From Pampus argenteus (Eukaryota; Chordata; Actinopteri; Scombriformes; Stromateidae): DNA of 64,000 nucleotides. The translations under genes and the position numbers were made by a program. The DNA is taken from contig CM072871.1 in the NCBI GenBank assembly GCA_036937835.1, forward strand, positions 4,331,001-4,395,000, written 5' to 3'. The notes under the pieces were generated by a model. It was given only the letters and a program-made list of their open reading frames with translations, made no database searches and was not told where the DNA came from. Below, piece by piece: positions 53,427 to 64,000 of the stretch. Within the stretch, counting starts at the first letter, position 1. Each line of letters begins with the position of its first letter.

Positions 53427-53440
53427 CCAGCAGGGGGCGG
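53427..53440 (+). promoter_or_regulatory. CTCF-like motif
   Basis: CCAGCAGGGGGCGG matches the vertebrate CTCF core (CCASYAGRKGGCRS) at every position. It lies 79 bases past the minisatellite, between thbs2 and agpat4. It is a sequence match only; binding is inferred. Confidence 0.5.
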
Positions 53441-54020
53441 TGTTAACAAAGGAAGTGACTTTGCTCAGACAGCAGTTACTTTTATTTCTTGTTATTGAAT
53501 TTAATAAGAAGCGACCACTGCGCATGTTCCACTCATGCCCTCGTGCTTTCCCACTTACCAAATAAAGGAAACGACTGAGAGTAGAGAAACAGAAAGACGT
53601 CTCACTCGCTTACTATTTCGGCACCCAGAGTGTAATAACATGTATACGCGAGATTTATGAGATCACGTTGATATTTTTTGTGTACTTGGTTATTTGGACC
53701 AAATTTCCTACATAGTAAATCCTGGTATGAAATGAACTGTTGTTTTCGAAGGAGTTGTTGTTGAGACTGACGAGATATTAAGTTTATTTGTCACCATGGT
53801 AACAGTGCGACTTGTGGTCGTGCAGAACATAGACGATCTTTGTAACCAGCTGGCTCCTGAGCTCATACTGCCTACAACTACGAGGCGTGGCTTTGAGATG
53901 GGTGTGGTTCCTTATTACAGGACGTTTTCTGTCAAAAGCCAGTCAGTAAATTATGACTGAAGTCTGCAGAAGAACAAAACCTTCAAATGACATGGACATA
54001 TAGTAGAAACTAAAGTTTTT

Positions 54021-54041
54021 CTTCTTCTTCTTCTTCTTCTT
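54021..54041. repeat. (CTT)n microsatellite
   Basis: Seven CTT units upstream of agpat4. Confidence 0.85.
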
Positions 54042-54733
54042 TACCGTCTTTGAAAGGTTGAAGTTTTCTGAGGAAGCTTTCTGGAAGACAGAGAAAGGTA
54101 AAAAAAAAGAAAGTTTAAGTTCAATTTAAAGTGATTTTTTTTGTGATTTATATTTTATTTGGCAGTCTATAGAAACAGTATTAATCTTGTATTAATCAGT
54201 ATTAATTAAATCAAGTCTATCTATCTATCATATTCAATATGATCATTTGCTCCATCTAATCTCACTACCCACATGTAGATGCTGCTATGTGTGGGCGTTT
54301 AGTGGGGGATGAAAATGATAGTGCTTCATCTGATGTGTAATAACTGTGTGATTGAATGTTCATGAGCATATTGACCCAATAACACAGAGCATGGATGAAA
54401 ATTGATAAATAAATAAATAGACAAAATCTGACAAAACTACATCATGTAGATGCAGTGAATAGCTGAGAAATGGCATCTCAGATCTGTGAAAAAGCTCATG
54501 TGTAACAAATGTTTGCCCTGTGACTGGCAGTTTATGCTCACTCCTACTCAAAGCCTCCATTCAGGAGTCCAATCAAAGAAACGCTTTATGTACAGATCAG
54601 GCTGAGCGCTGTCCCAGCACAGGGCAATACTAGCTGATAGCTTGGTCAGAGCTGAATGACACAATATGATGTCTCAACTGAGGTGTGTTTAAGAGGTGTT
54701 GGTTGTAAAGCTGTGCAACGTTTACAGGACGAC

Positions 54734-57041
54734 ATGAGCCTCCTGCAGATGTTGAAATCCCACTTCTTGAGCCACCTGATCATCTGCTATGTCTTCCTGG
54801 CCAGTGGTCTCATTGTTAACCTGCTGCAGTTCTGCACTTTACCTCTCTGGGTGGTCAATAAGCAGCTGGCCCGCAAGTTCAACTGCAGACTGGCCTACTG
54901 CATCAGTAGCCGTAAGTACTGATGCATAAATGACAGTGAAGTCTGTTCTGTGTTGGTACAGTCAGCCAGTTGGTTGCGTTCTGAGTCTACATGGTGTGTT
55001 CATGATCCTCAGAGATGGTAGCAGCCCTGGAGTGGTGGTCCGGGACAGAATGCACGCTCTACACAGACCCAAAGAGTCATCTGCTGTATGGAAACGAAAA
55101 TGCAATTGTGGTTCTCAACCACAATTTTGAAATAGACTTCCTGTGTGGCTGGACCTTCTGTGAGAGATTTGGGGTTCTTGGAGTAAGAGAAAGTGTCCCA
55201 GAAAAAGAAGTGCTTTTGTTCTGTTTAGTGTTTCATCCACATTGGTTCATTGATATACTTTTAATTTGAATGTTTTTGCAGAGTTCAAAAGTGTTGGCCA
55301 AAAAAGAGCTGGCATATATACCGATCATCGGTTGGATGTGGTACTTCATGGAGATCGTTTTCTGCAAGAGAAAGTGGGAGGAGGACCGAAAGACGGTGAC
55401 CCAGAGTCTCCAGAACCTGCGGGATTACCCGGAAAAATTCTGGGTAGGTTTCACCACGTTTTTAAAATCAAGACAACTGACAGAAGAGTAACGCTGTTAA
55501 CGAACTAATCTAATTTCCCCCTCCCCGCGCTAGTTCTTGCTTTACTGTGAAGGAACACGCTTCACACCAAAGAAGCACCAGATCAGCATGCAGGTGGCTG
55601 AGAGCAAAGGTTTACCCAAACTCAAGTATCATCTTCTGCCCAGGACCAAAGGATTCTGGGTCACCGTCCAAAACCTCAGAGGAACTGGTGAGCTACCGTT
55701 TCCATGGTCACCAGTAAATACCAGATACGGTGTGCGGGCGTCACATGATTTGCAAATCAAATAAGTACAGTTAACTGTGTCTACTCTTGTGTAGTTGCGG
55801 CTGTATATGACTCCACGCTGAACTTCAGAAACAACGAAATGCCAACCTTGCTGGGAATTCTTAACGGGAAAAAATATCACGCAGATTTATACGTGAGGTA
55901 CCGAGATATGTTTTGCTGCAATATACACAACCTTTCATATCCTGTTTTGTTTGTGAGGATATGTGAGATGTGACTTCTCCTCTTGTCTGCAGGAGAATCC
56001 CTCTAGAGTCGATCCCAGAAGATGAGGCAGAGTGTGCTGCTTGGCTCCACAAACTCTACCAGGAAAAGGTCAGAGTGTGAAAGTTTCACATGGATACAGG
56101 GTTTCTGTGGAGGATGTTAAACACCCAGATCCTAGATTAAAAAGAAATAGTGCTCCTTTTCCACTCAATGTTAGCGTCTTATTTCATAAGTTTGATGGAT
56201 CTGTGTAGGATTTTAGCAGAGCTGGTTTTTATTTCAAGTGTTTTTGGGTGGATTTGAACACAGAATAAAAACATGGTCATTCAAATGTATTCACAGGACA
56301 GCTTTCAAGAACACTACATGCAAACAGGGTGTTTCCCGAGTCCCACAGTGAATCTTCCACGGCAGCCCTGGACGTTGATCAACTGGATTTTCTGGACCTG
56401 CCTGCTCCTCTATCCACTTGGGCTGCTATTGGCCCAACTGATCAGCTCCGGATCAGTATTGACGATCTTAGTTTCTGTGGCTCTCTGTACTGCAGGTTAG
56501 TTTCATGCATTCAAGCCTAAAGTGAAGTCACCCCTGAAGAGGGTATGTTTAACAGTCCTTCCTTCAGTTTAACCAGCTCCTCTTTGTGTGAATGTTCTGT
56601 AAAGCAGCGGATTTAAAAGCTCAAATGTAAGTCCCCTTTTTTTGGAAACTATCTTGGGAGTCTTGTCTTTAACAGCATTCAGACACACCCTTAAATGTGT
56701 TTAAGAGCAAAGTTCATCCATTAAATTTACCAGCGCGAGCATGTTACAGGTTCCATATAAGGCATGATTGGAGTTTAAAATGTCAAATTGAATGTTTTAA
56801 ACATTTCCAACTAATTTCAGACTATATTTCATACTTTCAGAGGTAAATGAACAATTTACTGTTAAAATATGCTGCGGTCTTAAAGCTGTCACCACTTCTT
56901 TGTGACTCATGTTCATATTCTAAGTGTACTCTGCGTCTTTCCCTCACAGCTTCACTGGCAGTTCGCTGGATGATTGGCCACACTGAGATTGACAGAGGCT
57001 CAAGTTATGGGAATAAAGACGCTCCTCTAGAGAAGAACTAA
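54734..57041 (+). CDS. agpat4: 1-acylglycerol-3-phosphate O-acyltransferase 4 (complete, 8 coding exons)
   Basis: Coding exons: 54734-54911, 55013-55182, 55282-55443, 55534-55687, 55795-55897, 55993-56068, 56297-56495, 56950-57041. Phases agree, giving 1134 nt and 377 residues (human AGPAT4 is 378). The start MSLLQMLKSH lies 6 bases inside an exon that begins at 54728 after 'gtttacag', so an upstream non-coding exon is implied. An N-terminal membrane segment (about 11-39) is followed by the acyltransferase core: motif I N-H-N-F-E-I-D with His96 and Asp101 (HX4D), motif III E-G-T-R at 176-179, and a later LPRTKG block. Two hydrophobic segments lie near the C-terminus (about 305-350), and the protein ends near 'EIDRGSSYGN'. 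The enzyme transfers an acyl chain to lysophosphatidic acid to form phosphatidic acid, in ER or mitochondrial membranes. AGPAT3 is the closest alternative. The RKFNCRLAYCISSQ segment and the convergent map3k4 neighbour favour AGPAT4. Confidence 0.93.
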
Positions 57042-57530
57042 GGGATCCAGATTTACTCAGAGCTCCTTCTTGCAAACTGATAAACAGTCTGGTCTCTGAC
57101 AGACCAACAAGTACAAACACGCCTCAAATCACGACGCAGACAGGGTGTTCCTGTCTTGATGTTCCTCTCCAGAAGCCTAAGATCATAAAAACATTTGGAC
57201 AATGCCGGGCAGCGTGTGTTGAACCTGTTTTGAAGGAGGAAAAAAAAAAAGGAATGTGAGATAAGATGAAATATTTTACTCAAATCAAAAGCAAATATTT
57301 GAACACAGACAAGACAAATATTTTTACTGGTAAGTCAAACTGAAGGTTGGAAACAAACTGGTGGAAGGCAAAACACATTTTTAGCAGCAATGCTCACTTT
57401 TGTTAGGCCTTAGTTCGATGAAGTTACAGAGAAATCAGTCTATTTTGCAATCAGCTCTTTGAGTTGAATGTAAAACAGGAATATTAGTGAGAATGGGCAT
57501 AAGACTGGTACAGAATAAATACATAGCAGT
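57042..57530 (+). other. agpat4: probable agpat4 3' untranslated region
   Basis: Non-coding sequence after the TAA at 57039-57041, with an AATAAA at 57514-57519. The end is inferred from the hexamer. Confidence 0.45.
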
Positions 57531-58985
57531 TAAATAAAAAATATATTAAGTAAATGTTGAGATAAACACGAGGAGAGAACCCAACACAAATGTGTCACTT
57601 CCTTGTGGTTTTTACTCATCACACACTTCTGTTTTTGGTGTAGTGAACTTCCTGAAGGGGGAAAAGTAACCTGAAACAGGCTTAGCAAAAAATGTGCCTT
57701 GAACTCACCAGACTACCATTATGACTGATGACTCATCAGTCATACTGAGTGAAAGAACAGCTCAAAAAACCTGTTTGTTTTAAAACAGAGACTGCTGCAT
57801 ATTTATTATATAATATAAATATTAAATACTCTGATGCTGATGAAGAAAAATAGAAAAAGAAAACAACCTGAACTTAAGCACAATTTCATATGCAGTGATT
57901 CATAAATAATGTTTTAAACTTTCCAGGTATGAAAAATAATAATCACAGGTACGAATATAATATAAAATAATAATTATTATATACTGTATAATATGGAAAT
58001 ATATGAAAAATGCTGACACAGTACTAAGCATTAAATAGTAGTATATATGATATATATATGACCCACCTGTGTCCATATACACATAGATCAGAAGACCAAA
58101 TGCCTGAAGACTAAATGTAATAGTGAATTAAAGCTGTTGATTTATTTTGGTGGGAACAATGAACGTATGTTTTTCTGTGTGGCAATCAAACATATCATTT
58201 TCCTCTAAGAAGGCCTTTTTTTGGTCAGACATTATTATTTTTTGTTATTTATTTATTTTGTTCCACCTCATAAATCTCCAAAGAAAACTGCCTACCATCC
58301 AGCGAGTTTATAACATTTTTTTACATTTTGCATTTATTTTGATGTAAAATGATAAAAGTCTCACTGAAGATCAACTCATTCAGTTATTAAAGACAATAGG
58401 ATAAATAATTCAGTCTAATCTTTATTTCATTACTGTTCTTGTCACACTCTTGTAACTAAAGGCTTAATTGATGGTTAATTAATCTATAACTAATACTTTA
58501 TAGATTATTCAAAAGATCCCTCTCATTTTAAAATAAAAAAAGGATCAGACATGTCACACTTGCTAAATAATAAGGAAAAGGTTTGTAAGTTATCGGTGAT
58601 CAATAAGTCTACAGTTGTAAATGCTAATGAGTTGTAGCCCTTTTGAAGTCTTGAAGGGGGGAAAGCTGACAATGGATTAATTGAACTGATCAGAAAGTGT
58701 CAGCAAATTATGTATTAAACATTTATAAAGCCGTTATGTACAGCTTATACAGGATTCTGTATTAGACAGATATTAGAAAAATTAGGAATAGATGTGAGAA
58801 TTTCAGTGTTTTGAAAATTATTTTAATTCAAGTTCTGAGACTGAAAGCCACTAAAGGCTTTGTATGTCTGAGGACAAATAACACAATACAAATATGTCAA
58901 TACAGTTATGAATATTTTCACTGTGATTTCCAAATACCTCTTCGTAATAAATGTATGTAAACGGTTGAAAATGACACAAATGCCA
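57531..58985. other. spacer between convergent agpat4 and map3k4
   Basis: Very AT-rich sequence with TATATA-type runs around 57950-58065 and no coding evidence. It may include an extended 3' UTR of either gene. Confidence 0.55.
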
Positions 58986-58989
58986 CTTT

Positions 58990-59914
58990 TTAAAAAAAAG
59001 ATTGGTTTATTAATATTGTTTGTACATAGCAAACACTGTAAGAGCAGCAGAGGACCAGAAGTTGTGTTTGTGTGTGTCAGTGTCTGTTGTGTGGATGTTT
59101 TTATGTTCAGCAGCAGGGAGGGAGAGCAGGCCCCGTTTCTCCTCTGAGTTGGCTACGCTCCAGTCACATGAACAGCTCTTCACCAGCAACTACACTTGAA
59201 CGTTGCTCCAACTTGACATTTACTCCTCAGCAAAGGCAAAGAAAAAAAATACATAAAAAAAAAAAAAAAAAAAAGATCCTTCCTAGTGCCCACGCTTGCC
59301 AAATGACAAGTGATAAATTAATTTGGATGGTGTTGATTTCATAAAAAGGTAAATCAGCTTCTCCTTCCATTCAGTGAGGCTCACCACCTTTTTCAGCCTC
59401 GGAGGTTGACTGAAAAAAGGATCCTCCCTCCTCTACTCAACTGCCCCCTTGGGTAAACAGTTTAAAAGTGCCATAGATTATGCCCCCCTCCCCCCCTCTC
59501 TCTCCCCTCCCATTTGTTAAAAAAAAAAATCCTCAATGCCTTTTCAGAAGTCTCTTCACCAGTGAGAACAACAAATGTGGCAATAATTACTTTAACTTTA
59601 CAATATTGTTTATACAAGAATTAAAGCCAATCCTATTCTTACAGTATGTACAGTCTCCCGCCCCTTAACCCCCATAGTCCATGTGGACATAAAGACATGA
59701 GCCTATTCTCCATAGGTCCAGCTGTCCTCTGAAATGATAATGTATTAGTTCCTCAGTTTAACGCCATGTGCCTTCAGCCGTAACCTCCACTTCTCCACGT
59801 CCACAGTTCTTTTTCTTTTTTTTTTTCTTTTGCCAACAGCATGTACAGTAGTGCTTTAATTTGTAAACTTAAAAGCCACAGAGAGAGGTTCCATTCACTC
59901 TTCATCCGTACAGA
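58990..59914 (-). other. map3k4: probable map3k4 3' untranslated region
   Basis: Left of the TGA (59917-59915, minus strand) the sequence is non-coding. A minus-strand AATAAA (TTTATT at 59006-59011 on the plus strand) would give a UTR of about 0.9 kb. It contains a long minus-strand T run (about 59251-59274). Confidence 0.5.
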
Positions 59915-62900
59915 CCTAAAAACAGACGAGAGACAGCAGCTGTAATGGGAACTTGTCATTCAATAAATAACACAAAATGCTTTAAAATACATATCGCAGT
60001 AGTGCCTTACCTTAACAAACGGGTGGTCTAGCAGCATGCTAGCAGTCCAGCGTCGTTTGGGTTCGCTCTCCAGACAGTGGCCGAGGAAATCCTTCCCCTC
60101 TGTGCTCAGCTTCTCTGGGATGGGCGGTTTATGACCCATGCCCACTTTGTACATTATCTGAAAGTTGTGCTCATACTCGTGCCAGGGCCTCTGCAGATTG
60201 AGATAAGTCAATAACATAATTTCTTTATGGTTTTGTGCCTCCTATACATTCTTACGGCATTGTGAATTTCCTGAAGTGGTAAAAAGGCGGAAATAAATTT
60301 AAGACCTGAAATTGTCATTTGACAAGTGTAACCACTAACACCACAAAACCAACAGACTGAATGTGGGAGACAGCTGATCTACAGTAATTAGTATTTCAAT
60401 CATTCCTGTTCTGTGACTTAAAAACAAACACACTCCTACCTTTCCAGTCACCATCTCAATGAGGACGCAGCCCAAACTCCAGATGTCTGCTGCTCGTCCG
60501 TGACCTTCACCTTTTGCTCTTGTGATGACTTCAGGTGCCATGTATGCTGATTAAGAAAAAATAAAAAGTTACAGCTGTAGACGTTATTAAGCATTTGATA
60601 AAATAATGATGACATTGTGCAGCATGTATGCAGGATTTGTGAAATATATATATGTCTGTAAACATAGACAGTATGAAGCACAAAGTACACTCATTAGAAA
60701 CAAGGAAGACTATATAAACATTCATTACATTTTTATACACAGGATGTCAATTTGCATCAGATATCACCATGACTACACTACACACTAAACCAAACACATT
60801 CAATGGAAACAAGGAAACAAAATAAAAAAACAACAGGCCACAGTGCCTCCTGGTGGTAGCATGCAGACAGACACAATATATGATCCCTTACCAGCTGTTC
60901 CGAGCGTGCTGTTCACCTCACCGGGCATGGTGTGAGTGTTGTTCCTCAACTTGACCGAACAGCCAAAGTCACCCAGTTTAATCAGGCCTGACGATGTCAG
61001 AAATATGTTGGCTCCTGATATGAAAAGAGGAGAGATGGAATTTACCAGTTTGAGATACATTTTTTAAAAAAAATTTTAAAAAATGCACGATGGAAAAGTA
61101 TTTGACTCTCACCCTTGATGTCCCGGTGGACGATGCCGTGTTCGTGGAGGACGTTGATGGCTGTAGTGATCTGTTTACTGTAGAGCCTGATGACATGTTC
61201 CTGCAGCCCCAGTCTGGACACTTCCTCCAGCGTGCCCTCGTCACAGTACTCCATGAAGATGTACATCTCCTCCTACAAGGGAGCACATGGAGATGAATAC
61301 AAATCTGCTTCACCTGCACCTGAGGAATCACGTGTAATGTCTGAACTGACATATATATATATATATGCCTCTTACCCGATGGAGCTCGACTCCGAAGTAA
61401 CGCACTAGGTTTGGGTGCTTAATGCCTTCAAATATTTTCAGCTCATCTGCAGTCTCCTTGATTGTTTTGTGATCATTCGGCTGGAATCGGATCTGGTTGA
61501 AAATAAAATATAAATTATTTTTTCTGCAACAATTATAATTATTTTTGAACACTATTCCATGTGTCTTGCAGGACTACATACCTCCTTCATGGCCATGAGT
61601 TCTCCAGTGTCTACGTTGATGCAGGTGTACACTTTGCCATACTGGCCTTCTCCTGTTATCGTGACATGAGCAAATCATCACTTCCTGTATGTGCATCAAA
61701 TAGCCCACGTCATAATAAAAGCAGTCAGTAGCTAGCCTCACCTATCTTGTTGCCCCTCTGCCACTTGAAGGTCACCTTCCTGAGCCCGACGTGCATGACG
61801 TTGTCATAGGATTTGGGTGTGTGACACACTTGGCCAATGATGTTGCGCTGCTTCATCACAGCGTAGCGTTTGTCCTCAAACTTGCGAATGGAGCGACGGA
61901 CGGCCTCCATGGGGCTTTGCCGTGCTGCTGTGTCTGAGATGGGAGAAAGGAAACAGGATTTAGTATATATTACTATATAAAAAAGACCAAACAACATTCG
62001 TTACTGTGTGTTCCCACCCTTGGATTGGCTGATGAAGGTACGGAGCTCCCAACTTCTGCGTGCAGCGCTGTTCGGGTCTCCCTTAGGATAAGAGGGTTCT
62101 GGAGAGAGAAATTGCAAGGGAAAATTCACCCAATCTGGTGGATTAACACACACACAATGTAGATGGCGCTATGCCGATCACTGACTGCACCTACCTTCTC
62201 TGTCCTCTGTGGGGCTGGAATGGCGGCTCAGAGATTTGAAATGCAACTCTGCTGCAACCGACGACAGACGGTCATTCTCATGATAACTGGATCCCCTGCG
62301 AGGACGCAGTAGATGTGAATATGAAACTGTGGTTCAGGTGTGATCTCAGAAACACTGACTATGTTCTGAAGGGGCCTGCAAAGTATTTTAACACTTCATA
62401 TGAATTTTAAATGTCTGGTGAAGCACTAAGTGATCCCTTTATGCTGATTTGATTGTGGAAAATTAAACAGCCTATGATCTTGTTGCCTCAAAGCATCTCA
62501 ATGCAAAAGCTATCCCATAAAGATCATGAACAATGACACAGACCTGCACTTAAGGCAAGTATTAAATACATTTAATAAATACTCTAAATAACATAAATAA
62601 TACATTTCTATACTAAAAAGACAGTATTAGAGTTTCAAAATAAACAGTCTGACCTTTCAAAGGAGACAAACCCATTAACATTAATTAAGTTCAGCATGCA
62701 TCAGAGTCGTTATGCAGTTTAAACACACTTGAAAGGTTAGATCTCTAGAGTCCATGTACTGCTTTCAAAAGCACACACACACAAAAAGCCAAAAACCTAA
62801 TTGCAGTGAATCACCAGCATCAAAGCAAGACTGATGTTAATAGCACTAAAAGACGCAGGGGCCACTCTTTCAAAAGGAGGTAGCGCGTGTGTGTTTCCTT

Positions 62901-63852
62901 TTTCATTTTCACACCATGCACAACAATCACAGTCTCTTTCTCTGACCACTAACACAACTTATCTAAAGCCGTTTTTCTGATTTGGTGACATTTTGTGGAG
63001 CTTGCAGGAGATACATTAACCAATTTAAGACTGAAATGAGTGCTTATAAGATTTTTCTTTTAAAAAGAAAAGTTTTTGTTTTGCCATCCATACTATTGAG
63101 CTGTAGCAAGTCTATAGTGCGAGTAAAGTAATCATATCTGAATTGCCAAACTGTAAACGCAGCACTGATGCATTCAAATCTGATTCTCAACTAGTTCCTT
63201 TGGTTCAATAATCTAAATTGTATGTACTAAGATAAAAAACCGACAGACTGACTTTATATCCATAAAGTCAGTCTGCCATAACAGCAGTTAATCTAATATG
63301 TCTTTATTCTGATTTATAGTATACGTTTGGATTTAATCAGAAGACTAAAAGCAGGAACTCAGCGCTCCATCAATGAAACGTTTAAATCCTTAAAAAATAA
63401 ATTATGCAAGAGAAACTTGTGCAATATTAAATACGGTCCTGCAAAAGATAGAAGCACTAGATTTTATTCTGTCCATCTTTTGAAATTCATTCACAGATTT
63501 AATAGGAAGGTAAAATACTTTTTGGCTCTGGGCTCGTGCTTAAAGCCAAAAAGGATTTAGTGAATCCTCCCTGATACAGATCAGGGTGCTAAATCCTGGA
63601 ATGACATTTTTAAAATCTTTAAGGGAAAAGTTCCTCCTTCCATCTACAGAAGCTTTCAACATTAGCAGTGGCTTTTGCTTTTCTATCTGGGCCTGTGTTT
63701 TGCCAACAGTTTCTTGGGGACAAGGCTACCTGACGTCATTGGGGGTGCTGCCGGGTGCTTTGGTGTGGCTGTGTTCCCCCGGGCCCTGCGGGACGGGGCG
63801 AGGGCCATTGGGGAACAGCTGGTTCCGGAGGTCACATGGGAGACTTCGAGAG
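59915..63852 (-). CDS. map3k4: MAP kinase kinase kinase 4 (MEKK4), C-terminal part with whole kinase domain
   Basis: Minus-strand exons in transcript order: 63852-63730, 62295-62195, 62098-62018, 61933-61742, 61652-61582, 61492-61376, 61272-61113, 61014-60892, 60546-60440, 60190-60011, 59935-59915 (stop TGA). All phases agree. The kinase domain follows a basic stretch (MEAVRRSIRKFEDKRYAVMK) and has a glycine loop GEGQYGKV, catalytic Lys in AMKE, catalytic loop HRDIKGAN, DFG in LGDFGCS, activation-segment end MAPEV, and a short tail ending VCTDEE. These strings match MAP3K4, a MAP3K that phosphorylates MKK3/6 and MKK4/7 and is activated by GADD45 proteins and stress. The rightmost exon (63730-63852) was found by its splice sites and phase: its final AG joins the next exon's G to make an Arg codon. 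Upstream exons are off the window. agpat4 lies tail to tail, as in human. Confidence 0.94.
62296..63729. other. map3k4 intron
   Basis: A 1.4-kb intron between the two upstream-most visible exons. It contains an inverted repeat at 63244-63275 and no supported exon. A + strand open frame at 63327-63560 has no recognisable homology. Confidence 0.75.
63244..63275. repeat. perfect 14-bp inverted repeat in map3k4 intron
   Basis: CAGACTGACTTTAT (63244-63257) pairs exactly with ATAAAGTCAGTCTG (63262-63275) around a 4-base loop. Confidence 0.85.
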
Positions 63853-64000
63853 CTGTGTAGTGAAAAAAACAAACTGAAGAGCTCGGCCTTGGGAAGTCGG
63901 TTGGCTTGAGTCGAGTTGGATGCGTGCATATGTTTGTGTTTGTGACTGGATGGCTGGTTGAGGGACGGACATGCACACACACGCACACACTCTCTCTCTC
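63853..64000. other. map3k4 intron, truncated by window end
   Basis: On the minus strand this ends in a pyrimidine-rich acceptor 'cactacacag'. It contains CA and TC dinucleotide runs at 63972-64000. Confidence 0.65.

Larger units (their letters stand above)
44176..54727. other. thbs2-agpat4 intergenic region
   Basis: No splice-bounded coding segment is supported. Contents: A runs (46139-46157 and 48940-48959), three telomere-type AGGGTT units (47305-47322), a GT tract (47604-47622), an AT-rich palindrome (49435-49458), a short hairpin (49530-49552), the 31-bp minisatellite (52810-53348), a CTCF-like motif (53427-53440) and a CTT tract (54021-54041). A non-coding first exon of agpat4 probably lies in the right part of this region, but I cannot fix its position. 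Confidence 0.7.

Noticed and set aside
54062..54098. Candidate non-coding first exon of agpat4 ending at AGAAAG|gtaaaa
   Set aside because: The donor is weak and no promoter element is evident; transcript evidence would be needed to place the upstream exon.
63327..63560. 77-codon + strand basic open frame inside a map3k4 intron
   Set aside because: No recognisable domain; flanking map3k4 exons join in phase without it, and it is on the opposite strand.

Overview
The window is vertebrate nuclear DNA, almost certainly from a ray-finned fish and probably a percomorph teleost. Genes are split into short exons with GT-AG introns. The non-coding sequence is AT-rich and full of microsatellites. Several dispersed repeats look like families I recall from spiny-rayed fish: a GGCGGCACAGTGGCTCAGTGG element, a TTAA-flanked MITE, and a repeat carrying 'TTGGATGGAT'. 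The species cannot be named from this sequence.

Four protein-coding genes are supported, each by exons whose splice sites and reading phases join without conflict. (1) The last three coding exons of wdr27 (+, 2766-14053), with the rest of the gene off the left edge. (2) A complete thbs2, thrombospondin-2 (+, coding 28606-42169, 21 coding exons, 1176 residues), with a TATA box, a 5' non-coding exon and a long 3' UTR. (3) A complete agpat4, a lysophosphatidic acid acyltransferase (+, coding 54734-57041, 8 exons, 377 residues). (4) The 3' part of map3k4 (-, 59915-63852, 11 coding exons), carrying the whole C-terminal kinase domain, with the rest off the right edge.

Layout: 1-14.9 kb is the end of wdr27 and its introns. 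14.9-27.9 kb is intergenic and contains a 2.1 kb tandem element (about 15742-17854) and a TTAA-flanked MITE (25207-25623). 27.95-44.2 kb is thbs2. 44.2-54.7 kb is intergenic and contains a 31-bp minisatellite (52810-53348) and a nearby CTCF-like motif. 54.7-64 kb holds agpat4 and map3k4 tail to tail.

The genes do not form a pathway. Wdr27 is a WD-repeat protein of poorly known function. Thbs2 is a secreted matricellular glycoprotein. Agpat4 is a membrane acyltransferase of phospholipid synthesis. Map3k4 is a stress-kinase MAP3K upstream of p38/JNK. Both neighbour pairs (wdr27-thbs2 and agpat4-map3k4) exist on human chromosome arm 6q with the same relative orientation but lie several megabases apart there, so this window joins two conserved blocks. 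I found no previously undescribed functional system. The least explained items are the 2.1 kb tandem element with a recurring CTCF-like motif, the minisatellite, and perfect hairpins, one of which lies in the thbs2 3' UTR.
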